From the NCBI GenBank assembly GCA_031177985.1, contig JAPSJW010000001.1, positions 558,001 through 622,000 of the forward strand: a stretch of 64,000 nt of DNA, given 5' to 3'. Positions 9,251 through 17,475 of the stretch are shown one piece after another. Under the pieces are notes generated by a model. It was not told the DNA's origin. It saw only the letters and a list, made by a program, of their open reading frames with translations, and ran no database searches. Position 1 is the first letter of the stretch; every line of letters starts with the position of its first letter. Both the position numbers and the translations under genes were made by a program. Source of the stretch: Microbacteriaceae bacterium. GTDB taxonomy: Bacteria; Actinomycetota; Actinomycetes; Actinomycetales; Microbacteriaceae.

Positions 9251-9672
9251 GAGCCGAGCGCCTTGCGCAGCAGGCGGGTGAGCTGTTCTTGCTCGTCAGG
9301 GTCGAGGCCGGCGGTCACGTCGCGCGCGAACTCGAACGAGGTCTCGAACTCGGCGTAGGCGCGATCCCCGTCGGGCGTGCGCCGCAGCAGGCGGCCGCGT
9401 CGATCGTCCGGGGAGATCTCGCGCTCCACGAGGCCACGCGCCTCGAGGCGCCGCACGAGCTGCGTGATGTTCGAGGCGTCGCAGCCGAGTTCGTCGGCCA
9501 GCTCGCGCATCCCCCTTGGGGCCTGGACCCTCCCGAGCACACAGGCCTGCGCCGCCGTGAAGCCGTGCGCTTCCGCCGCCCGCTCGTAGGCGCGATCGTA
9601 GGCGTCGACGAAGTCGAACATCGCGCGCTCCGCGTCGACGGTCGACGCGACGGGTCCATGCGGTACTGCCAT
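9247..9672 (-). CDS. MarR family transcriptional regulator
   Basis: 141 residues from ATG 9672. The winged helix-turn-helix spans about residues 40-100: MRELADELGCDASNITQLVRRLEARGLVERE followed by the wing DDRRGRLLRRTPDG. A TACGCT hexamer 7 bases before the ATG suggests a leaderless transcript. That hexamer overlaps the first of two palindromes between this gene and the divergent NmrA-like gene, so it probably represses itself and that neighbour. Ligand unknown. Confidence 0.9.
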   Translation of the reverse strand: MAVPHGPVASTVDAERAMFDFVDAYDRAYERAAEAHGFTAAQACVLGRVQAPRGMRELADELGCDASNITQLVRRLEARGLVEREISPDDRRGRLLRRTPDGDRAYAEFETSFEFARDVTAGLDPDEQEQLTRLLRKALGS

Positions 9673-9683
9673 GGCATCGAGCG

Positions 9684-9733
9684 TACTTGATCGCCTCAAG
9701 TATCTGTGCGATGGTGCTTGAGTGACTCAAGCA
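9684..9733. promoter_or_regulatory. Tandem MarR operators between marR and the NmrA-like gene
   Basis: Two perfect 19-bp palindromes share the half-site CTTGA/TCAAG: TACTTGA-TCGCC-TCAAGTA (9684-9702) and TGCTTGAG-TGA-CTCAAGCA (9715-9733). Their centres are 31 bp apart, about three helical turns, so two dimers would bind on the same face. The first overlaps the marR -10; the second covers the GTG start of the NmrA-like gene at 9722. Confidence 0.75.
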
Positions 9734-10552
9734 TCCGCTCCTATTTTCATCACCGGCGCTCGGGGCAAGACCGGCGCACCGCTGCACCGACGCCTCGCTG
9801 CCCAGGGCGTGCCCCTCCGCGCTGGTACCTCGCGCCCCGATCGCGCCCGTCAGCCGGACACCCGCTTCGACTGGTCCGACCGTGACACGTGGCGGCCGGC
9901 CATCGAGGGCGTGCGCGCCGCCTACATCGTGCGCCCCGACCTCGAGGCGGCTCCCGAACTGATCGCCGACTTCGCCCGGGTCGCTGCGGGCGTGCACCTC
10001 GTGCTGCTCTCAGAGCAGAGTGCGGATGTGCTGCCCGCCGATCACTGGTCGAGTCGGGTCGAGGAGGCGGTGACCTCGGCCACCGACGACTGGACGATCG
10101 TGCGTCCGTCGTGGTTCCACCAGGTGCTCACCGATCCGCGCTACTACCGGGACGCGATCGCGCAGCAGGGCGTACTCCCGCTCCCGTCGGGCGGAGGGCG
10201 GATGGCGTTTATCGACGCCGAGGACATCGCCGCCGTCGTCGCCGCGGCCCTGCTCGCGCCTGACGCGCACCGCGGAAAGGCCTACACCCTCACCGGCCCC
10301 GACGCCCTCACGGTCGCGGATGTCGCCGAGCTGCTGTCCGACGAGCTCGGCCGCCCCGTTCGAGCCGAAGATCCTGACCCGGCTGGCGCGAGCGACGACC
10401 CGTGGCTCAGCAGCATCTTCGTGGATGTCACCGAGCGGGTGCGCGACGGGCCGTTCGAACCGGTGACGGATGACGTGCCTGCGGTCATCGGTCGGCCTCC
10501 GCGCAGCATGGCCGAGTTCATCGCCGAGCATCGTGACGAGTTCACCGGCTGA
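9722..10552 (+). CDS. NmrA-like NAD(P)-binding oxidoreductase
   Basis: 276 residues from GTG 9722. The N-terminal Rossmann motif FITGARGKTGAPLHRRL begins at residue 9, which supports this start. The absence of an SDR-type YxxxK motif, plus sections such as DDWTIVRPSWFHQ and AFIDAEDIAAVVAAAL, place it with NmrA/quinone-oxidoreductase-like atypical SDRs. These act as NAD(P)H-dependent reductases or redox sensors. Its start codon lies inside the second MarR operator and there is no Shine-Dalgarno sequence, so expression is probably controlled by the divergent regulator. Substrate unknown. Confidence 0.85.
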   Translation: MTQASAPIFITGARGKTGAPLHRRLAAQGVPLRAGTSRPDRARQPDTRFDWSDRDTWRPAIEGVRAAYIVRPDLEAAPELIADFARVAAGVHLVLLSEQSADVLPADHWSSRVEEAVTSATDDWTIVRPSWFHQVLTDPRYYRDAIAQQGVLPLPSGGGRMAFIDAEDIAAVVAAALLAPDAHRGKAYTLTGPDALTVADVAELLSDELGRPVRAEDPDPAGASDDPWLSSIFVDVTERVRDGPFEPVTDDVPAVIGRPPRSMAEFIAEHRDEFTG

Positions 10553-10560
10553 CGGAAAGG

Positions 10561-10605
10561 GAGCCGGCGGCCGGGCTAGGACGTCCGCGGCCGCCGACTC
10601 GGCTC
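10561..10605. terminator. Candidate terminator hairpin between convergent genes
   Basis: GAGCC and GGCGGCC (10561-10572) pair with GGCCGCC (10589-10595) and GGCTC (10601-10605), with a 5-base bulge and no T-run. A second short hairpin, ACCCCG-AA-CGGGGT, lies at 10723-10736. I see no gene between 10553 and 10772. Confidence 0.35.
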
Positions 10606-10772
10606 AGGATCGCGGCGCGAATCGCTTGCGGGTCCGGGCCCTCCCCAGCGGGGGGACGCCGGTGCGGGTGAGGGTCCGGACGATGCATTCGACGCTACGC
10701 GCGCCCGTCGGCTGGGACTAGGACCCCGAACGGGGTACAAGTGGTGTCCGCACTATGGGGGACCGAGATTGG

Positions 10773-11930
10773 TCACGCGGTGACGGCGGGCGTCTTCTTA
10801 GCACGCTGCTTCCGCTTGCGCGGGGTCTTCGCATGTGGCTGCTCGGCGCTGCGCCACGCCTTGTAGATCGCCCACACGCACGCCACGAGGGGCACCGAGA
10901 GGATCGCGCCTGTGATGCCGGCGAGGATGGTGCCGGCGGTGATCGCGAGCAGCACGACGACGCCGTGCAGCTGCAGCGACCGGCCGAGCACGACCGGCTG
11001 CAGGAAGTTGCCCTCGACCTGGTTCACGACGATGACGATGATGACGATGATGATCGCGGGGGTGACGCCGGCCGTGACAAGGGCGACGAGCGCTGCGAGA
11101 ACGCCCGCGGCCGTGGCGCCGACGATCGGCACGAACGCGAAGATGAAGACGAGCACGGCGAGCGGCAGGGCGAGGGCGAACGGGATGCCGACCACGAAGA
11201 GGCCGATCCCGATGAAGACGCCGTCGACGAGCGCGACGAATGCCGTTCCGCGCACGTACCCGCCCAGCACGTCGAGTGCCCTGAGGCCCGCGCGCTGCGC
11301 CCGCACGTGGTACTCGCCCTTGAAGGGGCGGATGAGGAACTCGAAGATGCTGCCGCCGTCACGCAGGAAGTAGAACAGGACGAAGGCGAAGAGCACGGTG
11401 CCGGTGATGACCTCGACGGCGCTCGAGACTCCGGCGATCGCGCCCGAGGTGAACGACGAGCTGGTGAGGAACTCGCGCACCTGCTCCAGGCCGTCGTTGA
11501 TCGCCTGGTCGTCGGTCGGCACGCCGAATCCGGCGACGATCCTGCGCAGCTCCTCGAAGCCCTGCGTCGCCTGGTCGACGAGGGTCGACCACTGCGACCG
11601 CACAGCGAAGACGATGCCGGTCGCGAGCCCGCCAAGGCCGAGCACGGCGACGAGCAGCACGAGCCCGGCGCCAAGTGCCCGGTTCCAGCCTTTGCGCTCG
11701 AGCGCGTTCACGATCGGCCCGATGGCGGAGGCCACGATGAGGGCGAGCAGCACCGGGATGACGACGAGCCGCAGCGCGATGCTCGCGTAGACGACGCCGA
11801 TCACTGCCACGACGAGGATGATCGTCTGCAGCGTGCGCGTGGCCACGATGCCGAACTTGTCGCCCCAGAGTCCAGCGGGCGGGGGAGGGGTCACAGAGTC
11901 GTCGGACGTCCACCGGCGCGAGAACCACAT
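10773..11930 (-). CDS. AI-2E family transporter (PerM/YdiK-like membrane protein)
   Basis: 385 residues from ATG 11930, with about seven or eight hydrophobic segments. The order of segments fits the AI-2E transporter family: a central coiled region, FYFLRDGGS, YVRGTAFVALVDGVFIGIGL, and VNQVEGNFLQPVVLGRSLQLHGVVVL. The C-terminus is a basic tail of Lys/Arg/Pro repeats. Members export autoinducer-2 or act as ion or small-molecule permeases; the substrate here cannot be told. TAGCCT lies 6 bases before ATG 11930, indicating a leaderless start; GTG 11936 is the alternative. Confidence 0.88.
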   Translation of the reverse strand: MWFSRRWTSDDSVTPPPPAGLWGDKFGIVATRTLQTIILVVAVIGVVYASIALRLVVIPVLLALIVASAIGPIVNALERKGWNRALGAGLVLLVAVLGLGGLATGIVFAVRSQWSTLVDQATQGFEELRRIVAGFGVPTDDQAINDGLEQVREFLTSSSFTSGAIAGVSSAVEVITGTVLFAFVLFYFLRDGGSIFEFLIRPFKGEYHVRAQRAGLRALDVLGGYVRGTAFVALVDGVFIGIGLFVVGIPFALALPLAVLVFIFAFVPIVGATAAGVLAALVALVTAGVTPAIIIVIIVIVVNQVEGNFLQPVVLGRSLQLHGVVVLLAITAGTILAGITGAILSVPLVACVWAIYKAWRSAEQPHAKTPRKRKQRAKKTPAVTA

Positions 11931-12034
11931 GCTCACAGGCTAGGGGGCGCGTTCGCGGGAATCGTGGGCTTGCGCATCATCGGGGGGCGCCGACATGATC
12001 ACCGGAGCATGACTCGCGATCAAGGAGGTCGTCG

Positions 12035-12901
12035 GTGACACAGCACACGCTTGAACTGCCCGAGGTCGACCTGGTCTATGACGTCCACGGACCGTTGCCG
12101 ACACGAGAGGGCCTTCCACCGCTCCTCATGGTCGGTCAGCCGATGGACGCGAGCGGATTCCAGGCGCAGGTGAAGCTGTTCGAGGATCGCACCGTCGTCA
12201 CCTACGACCCGCGCGGGCTCGGGCGGAGCAAGCGCAAGGACGATCGAATCACCCACGAGCCCGAGACCCAGGCCCAGGACCTTCACGCGCTCATCCGGGC
12301 GCTCGACGCTGGTCCCGTCGACATGCTCGCCAGCAGCGGCGGCGCCGTGAGCGCCCTTGCCCTGGTCACGGCGTACCCGCACGATGTGGCCACTCTCATC
12401 GCGCACGAGCCGCCGATCGACTGTGTGCTGCCGGACGCGGAAGCGGTGCATCGTGCTCGGGAGGCCTACACGCAGGTGTACCAGGACAAGGGCTGGGGCG
12501 CGGGGATGGCAGCGTTCATCGCCCTGACCTCGTGGGAGGGCGAGATCACCGACGAGTTCCTCTCCCAGCCTCCGCCAGACCCGGCAGTCTTCGGGATGCC
12601 GACCGAAGACGACGGCACGCGCGATGACCCGCTGCTGTCGGATCGATCCTGGGCGGTGCCGCTCTACGAGCCCGATTTCGACGCTCTCAAGGCGGCCCCG
12701 ACCCGGATCGTGGTCGCGGTCGGCGAGGAGTCGATGCGGGTCTATACCGGTCGAACCGCGATAGAGCTGGCCGAACGGCTCGGCCAGCAGCCGACGGTCT
12801 TCCCCAGCCACCACGGGGGTTTCATGGGTGGCGAGTTCGGCTATGCGGGCCAGCCCGAAGCCTTCGCCGCCAAGCTCCGCGAGGTGCTGAATCAGTCCTG
12901 A
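12035..12901 (+). CDS. Alpha/beta hydrolase
   Basis: 288 residues. GTG 12035 follows a strong ribosome binding site (AAGGAGG, 12024-12030). The core is an alpha/beta-hydrolase fold: YDPRGLGRSKR after strand 4, and the nucleophile elbow LASSGGAVSALALV, where Ser is flanked by Ser and Gly instead of the usual G-x-S-x-G. A late His lies in FPSHHGGFMGGEF. The elbow variant is common in a group of uncharacterised actinobacterial hydrolases. The substrate is unknown. The gene stands alone on the plus strand. Confidence 0.85.
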   Translation: MTQHTLELPEVDLVYDVHGPLPTREGLPPLLMVGQPMDASGFQAQVKLFEDRTVVTYDPRGLGRSKRKDDRITHEPETQAQDLHALIRALDAGPVDMLASSGGAVSALALVTAYPHDVATLIAHEPPIDCVLPDAEAVHRAREAYTQVYQDKGWGAGMAAFIALTSWEGEITDEFLSQPPPDPAVFGMPTEDDGTRDDPLLSDRSWAVPLYEPDFDALKAAPTRIVVAVGEESMRVYTGRTAIELAERLGQQPTVFPSHHGGFMGGEFGYAGQPEAFAAKLREVLNQS

Positions 12902-12924
12902 CCGCGATCGACCGTGGTCCTACT

Positions 12925-13155
12925 TCAGTCGCGCGGCCGTCGATCTCTGCGGAGCCAGACAGCGCCGTAGACCGCGAGGCAAACGCCGGCGACGAACATC
13001 ACCGGCAATACGATCCAGAGCGGGATCCCGCGGGTGGTGGCCGCCGGATCGGAGACGACCATCGGCAGAGTCACCGCGCTGAAGGTGATGAGACCTATCC
13101 CTGCCCAGAGAAGATTCTTCGGTCCTTCGGGGCGTCTCTGCGTCACGTTCCTCAC
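12925..13155 (-). CDS. Small two-helix membrane protein
   Basis: 76 residues, unrecognised. Two membrane helices are evident, at about residues 16-36 (LLWAGIGLITFSAVTLPMVV) and 46-66, with a basic C-terminus (LRRDRRPRD). The start is uncertain: GTG 13155 gives this length, while GTG 13146 is preceded at 7 bases by TAACGT and by GAGGA. Confidence 0.55.
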   Translation of the reverse strand: MRNVTQRRPEGPKNLLWAGIGLITFSAVTLPMVVSDPAATTRGIPLWIVLPVMFVAGVCLAVYGAVWLRRDRRPRD

Positions 13156-13191
13156 GTTAGGCCGTCGAAAGCGCCGGGCGCGACCGTGTTC

Positions 13192-13464
13192 CTACAGACC
13201 GCGCTTCGCCATCCAGCGATAGACGAAAAAGCCGACTACTCCGAGAACGACCATGCCGGCACCCCAGAACAAGAAGCTCGGTTGCTCAGGACCGAAACGG
13301 ATCATCACGATCAGGCCACCTGCGATGCACGCCCAGGGCGCGAGTAGACGGAGCGGGCCGTATCGCCACCGGTACCTGCGCCCCGACGACTCTCCGCTAT
13401 CGTCGCTGCCGCTGCTTGCGTCCAATCCGACCGCTTCCACTCGGGCTTCCTCGATGTGCAGCAC
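13192..13464 (-). CDS. Small membrane protein, hypothetical
   Basis: About 90 residues if GTG 13464 is used; TTG 13557 would give 121 but would touch the divergent gene's start. The N-terminal half is acidic and Ser/Gly-rich, then a basic patch (GRRYRWRYG) leads into two hydrophobic helices (LLAPWACIAGGLIVMI and FWGAGMVVLGVVGFFVY) and a KRGL end. I do not recognise the family. Confidence 0.45.
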   Translation of the reverse strand: MLHIEEARVEAVGLDASSGSDDSGESSGRRYRWRYGPLRLLAPWACIAGGLIVMIRFGPEQPSFLFWGAGMVVLGVVGFFVYRWMAKRGL

Positions 13465-13556
13465 TTCAGCGCGAGCATATCGCTCGGCTCTGCGGCTAAC
13501 CCCGTTCCTGTGGGGCGGCGCTGGCTCTGTCGGCCGCCGACCGCTTGACTTGTGCA

Positions 13557-13832
13557 ATGGCTCAGTCCTCGCAGCCCGAACGTCGCGCCAGCCTCAACGT
13601 CCTGATCGCACTGCTCGCCATATCGCTTCAGGGCGTCTTCCTGGCGCACGCGGTGAAGGCGCCCGACGAGGAGCCCCGCTGGGTGCTGTACCTCGTCGCT
13701 CTCGTGTTCGCTGTCGTAGTGATCGTGATCAGCATGCGGCGAGCCTCCGCCGCGGCTCGGGAGTTCCGGCAGAGGGAGCGGAGTGCAGAGGGGGCCAGAA
13801 CTCGGTCGACCGTGGACGATCGCAAGAACTAA
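13557..13832 (+). CDS. Small membrane protein, hypothetical
   Basis: 91 residues from ATG 13557. Two hydrophobic helices (LNVLIALLAISLQGVFLAH and VLYLVALVFAVVVIVIS) are followed by a charged Arg/Glu-rich tail. This resembles small actinobacterial membrane proteins of unknown function. Confidence 0.55.
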   Translation: MAQSSQPERRASLNVLIALLAISLQGVFLAHAVKAPDEEPRWVLYLVALVFAVVVIVISMRRASAAAREFRQRERSAEGARTRSTVDDRKN

Positions 13833-13896
13833 GCGGCTGGTGACAGCAGCGGATTAACCATTGACGGTTCGCTCTACCGGCCGGGAAGGTGAAGCC

Positions 13897-14286
13897 ATGT
13901 CTCGACGCGTCCAGCAAGTGATCTTCATCGTCCACGGAGCCGTGACTGTGGCCGCAGGCATCGTGCTGGTGGCGCTCCCTTCCGCGATCCCCGCCACCAT
14001 CGGCATCCTCCTGGAGCCGCAGGACTACCTGCTCTGCTACCTGCTCGCCGCGGCGGAGCTCGCTATCGGCATGCTGTCGCTCGGCGCCGCGCGGCTCGAC
14101 GATCCGCGCGCGGTGGAGCTGATCGCGGCAGCCTTCGCTGCGTTCCATGGCGCCACCGCCGTGCTCGAGGTCGTCTACCTCGTGGCGGAGCGAGGGGACA
14201 CGGTACTGCTCGCGAATATCGTCGTGAGACTGCTCGCGGCGGCCGTCTTCCTGGTCGTCGCTCGGGCCAGCAACAGACGGTCGTGA
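13897..14286 (+). CDS. Four-helix membrane protein, hypothetical
   Basis: 129 residues from ATG 13897, with GGAAGG upstream. Four hydrophobic segments are visible: VIFIVHGAVTVAAGIVLVAL, a second around LLCYLLAAAELAIGML, a third around LIAAAFAAFHGATAVLEVV, and a fourth near VVRLLAAAVFLVVA. The pattern resembles DoxX-like or DUF4345-type proteins, but I cannot assign it. Confidence 0.6.
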   Translation: MSRRVQQVIFIVHGAVTVAAGIVLVALPSAIPATIGILLEPQDYLLCYLLAAAELAIGMLSLGAARLDDPRAVELIAAAFAAFHGATAVLEVVYLVAERGDTVLLANIVVRLLAAAVFLVVARASNRRS

Positions 14287-14341
14287 CCCGGGTGTCCGCT
14301 GACGGGCACCGCCGGGAATTCTGCGCGGATATGGTCGGGGC

Positions 14342-14761
14342 ATGACCCAACCCGCGCCTCCGCGGACCGCGCGCCTGCGGATGCCGGTCATCACCCGCAT
14401 CGGCGTCGTGCTGGCCGCCGCTGCCCCGGTTCTCGTCATCGGATGGCAGGCGGATCGCCTCTACGTCCAGGTGGTCTACGCCATCATGGGTCTCGCGTTC
14501 GGCGAGACGCTCGGAGGCGTGGTGGTGGGTGGCGCGCTCGCCCTGGCGGTCGTCCCTCCCGTGCTGATCGTCGCACTGAGTACCGGCCGTGGTTGGGCGA
14601 GGATCGCCTACGCTGCGCTCGTCGTAGTCGGCGCCGCCGCGCAGAGCGCACTCGACGCCGGGCTCCTATTCGTCTATCTGCCCGCGGCGGTGGCCATCGT
14701 GCTCCTCTGCCTGCCGGCGTCGAACGCCTGGTACGAGAAGCGCGCGGACGCGCGCCAGTGA
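14342..14761 (+). CDS. Integral membrane protein, hypothetical
   Basis: 139 residues with four predicted helices and an N-terminal positive stretch (PPRTARLRM). TATGGT ends 6 bases before the ATG, so the transcript is probably leaderless. It is followed by the end of the convergent beta-propeller gene. No function can be assigned. Confidence 0.6.
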   Translation: MTQPAPPRTARLRMPVITRIGVVLAAAAPVLVIGWQADRLYVQVVYAIMGLAFGETLGGVVVGGALALAVVPPVLIVALSTGRGWARIAYAALVVVGAAAQSALDAGLLFVYLPAAVAIVLLCLPASNAWYEKRADARQ

Positions 14762-14782
14762 CCGGCAGGTCCGACGCGTCGG

Positions 14783-16117
14783 TCACTCAGGGATGAGGAC
14801 GGCCCGGTCGTGCGCGTCGCCCACCGCGTCGCGGTAGGGCAAGGAGACGAGCGTTCCGCTGGGTGTGTTGCCGATGATCCGCGCCCCACGGCCAGGGTGG
14901 CCCGCCACCTCGGTGAGATCTCCGGTCGCGGAGTCGAGCAGCCCGACATCCAGGAGATTGCGGTCGCGGTCACGGCGCTCGACGACGAGCGTGCGCGCAC
15001 CATGCAGCCAGGCCCCTCCGGTGGAGACGGTCCATCCTTCGGGTACCTCCACCAGCGTCAGCTCGCCCGTGCGGGCGTCGAGCCACTGCACGCTGTCGTC
15101 GTGCACGATGCGCACCTCGTCCCCGATCGGCTCGAAGTAGCCGTCGGAGTCGAGGAGGACCTCCCTCTCCCAACCTGAGCCACCGTTCAGGGGTGTCGCC
15201 GTCGCTGTCGGCTCGACGTCGTCGTCGAAGGCTACGAAGCTGTCGCCCGCGATCACCCATCGACCGATGACGGTGGGCCCGGAGGTGAATTCCAGCACCG
15301 CATCGCCGGTGCGAGCGTCGACGACCTGGAACTCGCCGACCGCGGCGTCGCCGACCACCATCCACTCAGCACCTGGTCTCCATCGACCGGGGTCGTAGGA
15401 GTCGTACAGCTTCGGGGGCCCTTCCGTGCTGGCATAGGCCCCGGCGGCGAGCTCCCACCGAGGCTCACCCGTCACGCGGTCGAGGGCTACGGTGCGCTCG
15501 CCATCGGTGAAGACGATCACCTCGTCGTTGGCCGTGAACGGATTCGCATGACCCACGTCGACCGACCACTCCACCTCGCCGGTGGCGGCGGAGAGCGCGG
15601 TCGCCGGCGCCGCGTCGGGGCCGAACGCGCCGTAGGTCACGACCGAGCCCCCGGTCAGCACCGCGGACCGGGACTCGGCGTACGCCTCTGTGTTCGCCCA
15701 CAGCCGCTCACCCTCGAGCGAGAACCCCACTACTGCCTGCTCCGCGTCGTCGATGACGATCCGCACGTCCTCGTCGACATCCTCCGTGTCTTCGCCCGCC
15801 ATCGCCGACGGCAGGGCGATCGCCCCGTCGGGAAGCGGCGGCGCGCTCCGAGCCCAGATGATGCCGCCCGCGACGATCACGACGGCGACCAGGGCTCCCA
15901 CGACCGCGAGCCGCCGGGCCCCGCTCAGCGCGAGCACGAGGGCCAGGCCGATCGCGACCAGTGCCACGATCCACAAGGCCCAGCCGAGATCGAAGGCGAC
16001 GCTTGCCACCCCTGCCGCCAGCCCGGCGACCGCCAGTAAGACGGCGACGATCCCGGCACGCCGACTCGGCTTGGAGGCTCTTGGGCGGCCCGCGTCGGCG
16101 AGCTTCTCGTCGGCCAT
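14783..16117 (-). CDS. Membrane-anchored PQQ-like beta-propeller protein
   Basis: 444 residues. Three hydrophobic helices lie at about residues 20-95 (AGIVAVLLAVAGLAAGV, LWIVALVAIGLALVLAL, VVGALVAVVIVAGGIIWA). They lead to an exported domain of about 340 residues. That domain is built of WD/PQQ-type blades: ALSAATGEVEWSVDV, ALDRVTGEPRWELAAG, VVDARTGDAVLEFTSG, WLDARTGELTLVEVP, LLDSATGDLTEVAG. No PQQ-dehydrogenase catalytic residues are visible. It may act as a scaffold or sensor at the cell surface. Confidence 0.75.
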   Translation of the reverse strand: MADEKLADAGRPRASKPSRRAGIVAVLLAVAGLAAGVASVAFDLGWALWIVALVAIGLALVLALSGARRLAVVGALVAVVIVAGGIIWARSAPPLPDGAIALPSAMAGEDTEDVDEDVRIVIDDAEQAVVGFSLEGERLWANTEAYAESRSAVLTGGSVVTYGAFGPDAAPATALSAATGEVEWSVDVGHANPFTANDEVIVFTDGERTVALDRVTGEPRWELAAGAYASTEGPPKLYDSYDPGRWRPGAEWMVVGDAAVGEFQVVDARTGDAVLEFTSGPTVIGRWVIAGDSFVAFDDDVEPTATATPLNGGSGWEREVLLDSDGYFEPIGDEVRIVHDDSVQWLDARTGELTLVEVPEGWTVSTGGAWLHGARTLVVERRDRDRNLLDVGLLDSATGDLTEVAGHPGRGARIIGNTPSGTLVSLPYRDAVGDAHDRAVLIPE

Positions 16118-16147
16118 CCGGTCTCCTCTTCATGTGCTGAGAGATCT

Positions 16148-16369
16148 TTGAGGAAGCTCTCGGATCACCCTACCGAGTCAGCGAAGATCCACCCGCTCGA
16201 GCTCGGCCAGAACGCCGCCGCGACGCTGCACAAGGGCGACGCCGTCATCGTCGTCGGCCGCGAGCACACGAACTCGTGGGGCGAGGAAGGTACCAAGCCC
16301 TACGGCCGCGACGACTACTACGTCCCGGTCGACCCGATGGACGAGCTGCAGTGCGACAGCTGCCAGTAG
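16148..16369 (+). pseudogene. Remnant of a single-stranded DNA-binding protein
   Basis: A 73-codon reading from TTG 16148. Residues about 18-50 (LGQNAAATLHKGDAVIVVGRE, then HTNSWGEEG) look like the central strands of an SSB OB-fold, where an LGxNAAxSLxKGDxVxVxG pattern is typical. The N-terminal strands and the acidic C-terminal tail are missing, and the end is a Cys-containing sequence unlike SSB. It is best read as a decayed fragment; a genuine short protein is not excluded. Confidence 0.35.
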
Positions 16370-16498
16370 TCCCGAGGGCCGGCGATCCGCCGGCCCTCTC
16401 CGTCCGTCCTCCGCCGCCGCTACTGTGGTGAGGTTCGTTCAGGGAAGGCGCCACGATGAAGACGCTCATCGACGTGATCGAAGAGTGGTTCTAGGCCG

Positions 16499-16588
16499 AT
16501 GGAGTGGCTCTTCGTGCTCGCGCTGGTGCTGTCTACAGGATTCTTGGTCGGAGTGATGATCACTCGCCGACGGGACAAGGGCATGTGA
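16499..16588 (+). CDS. Possible 29-residue membrane microprotein
   Basis: ATG 16499 opens a 29-codon frame: an N-terminal WLFVLALVLSTGFLVGVMI helix, then TRRRDKGM. It follows by 4 bases a 12-codon frame (16456-16494, MKTLIDVIEEWF) that has AGGGAAGG about 8 bases upstream. The pair could be a two-peptide unit such as a type I toxin or small regulatory proteins, or chance. The helix-then-basic-tail shape is the only support. Confidence 0.25.
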   Translation: MEWLFVLALVLSTGFLVGVMITRRRDKGM

Positions 16589-16607
16589 CGGCGGATGGCG
16601 CCACCTT

Positions 16608-16796
16608 TTAGTGGCCCTTCCCGCGAACCTGAACTGCGTAGCCGATGGCCAAGATGGGCCCAACCAGCACGCAGAGGAGTCCTAGCAGCCCCCGAGGCAT
16701 ACCCGTTCGGCCACTCGCAGCTCGTCGACGACGCTCCAAACGCCAGGTGGGCATCCAGACGATCAGGCCGCCATCGTTCGACCATATCGAAGACAA
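16608..16796 (-). CDS. Possible small single-helix membrane protein
   Basis: Up to 62 residues from a weak TTG at 16796, or 30 residues from an internal ATG (MPRGLLGLL). The C-terminal part is a clear hydrophobic helix ending in QVRGKGH. It has no recognisable family and no clear ribosome binding site. Confidence 0.25.
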   Translation of the reverse strand: MSSIWSNDGGLIVWMPTWRLERRRRAASGRTGMPRGLLGLLCVLVGPILAIGYAVQVRGKGH

Positions 16797-16833
16797 GCTT
16801 CCGGCTCCGGAGGACGCGGACGGTACGATCGGG

Positions 16834-17427
16834 TCACCTTTCGCAGACGATCACACCCACAGGCCTCTGATCGCGTGCTTCCCGGACGTGCGTCTCCAGC
16901 ACGTTGAATCCTCGCTCCACCAGGATCCGCCGCAATTCGTGGGCCGGCCATCGGTAGGCCCGCACGACCGCGTGATCGAACGGTTCGACGGAGTCACCGC
17001 TGAAGAAGAAGCCGAGCACGAGCTGGCCGCCAGGCCGGAGCACCCGCGCGAACTCAGCAAAGGGCGCTGCAATCGCATCAGGCTCGTGGTGGATAGTGGA
17101 GAACCAGGAGAGGACGCCGCCGAGTGACCCGTCCGCTTCGTCGATAGCGTCGATGCTCTGAATATCGAAAGGGACCCCCGGGTAGGCCGACCGGGCGTGA
17201 TCGATGAAGGAAGGCACGAGGTCAATACCGCGTGCGTCGAGCCCGGATTGGGCCAGATAGTTCGTCCAGTGGCCGGGGCCGCACCCGGCGTCCAAGACCC
17301 GTCCGGTGATGTGCTCTGCCCACGAATCGACGACCGCTCGGTCTGATGGATGCACTGCTGACATCGAGCCGAGCAGAGCGGTGTAGTCGTCAGCGCGCGC
17401 CCCATAAGCGGCGCTCGCGGTCGTCAC
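16834..17427 (-). CDS. Class I SAM-dependent methyltransferase
   Basis: 197 residues from GTG 17427. Motif I is GRVLDAGCGPGHWTNYLA (near residues 42-59), motif II ARGIDLVPSFIDHAR, and the post-motif FARVLRPGGQLVLGFFF. This is the Methyltransf_11/25 type that methylates small molecules; the acceptor is unknown. TACCCT lies 6 bases before the GTG, indicating a leaderless start. The nearest genes are small membrane proteins, which give no clue to substrate. Confidence 0.88.
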   Translation of the reverse strand: MTTASAAYGARADDYTALLGSMSAVHPSDRAVVDSWAEHITGRVLDAGCGPGHWTNYLAQSGLDARGIDLVPSFIDHARSAYPGVPFDIQSIDAIDEADGSLGGVLSWFSTIHHEPDAIAAPFAEFARVLRPGGQLVLGFFFSGDSVEPFDHAVVRAYRWPAHELRRILVERGFNVLETHVREARDQRPVGVIVCER

Positions 17428-17475
17428 TCGTCGAGGGTATCGACGGGGGCAAATGGCTGATCCTGCAATCGCCGA

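Noticed and set aside
11029-11056. GATGAC/GATGAT low-complexity run as a regulatory repeat
   Set aside because: It is the complement of Ile/Val codons in a membrane helix of the AI-2E family protein.
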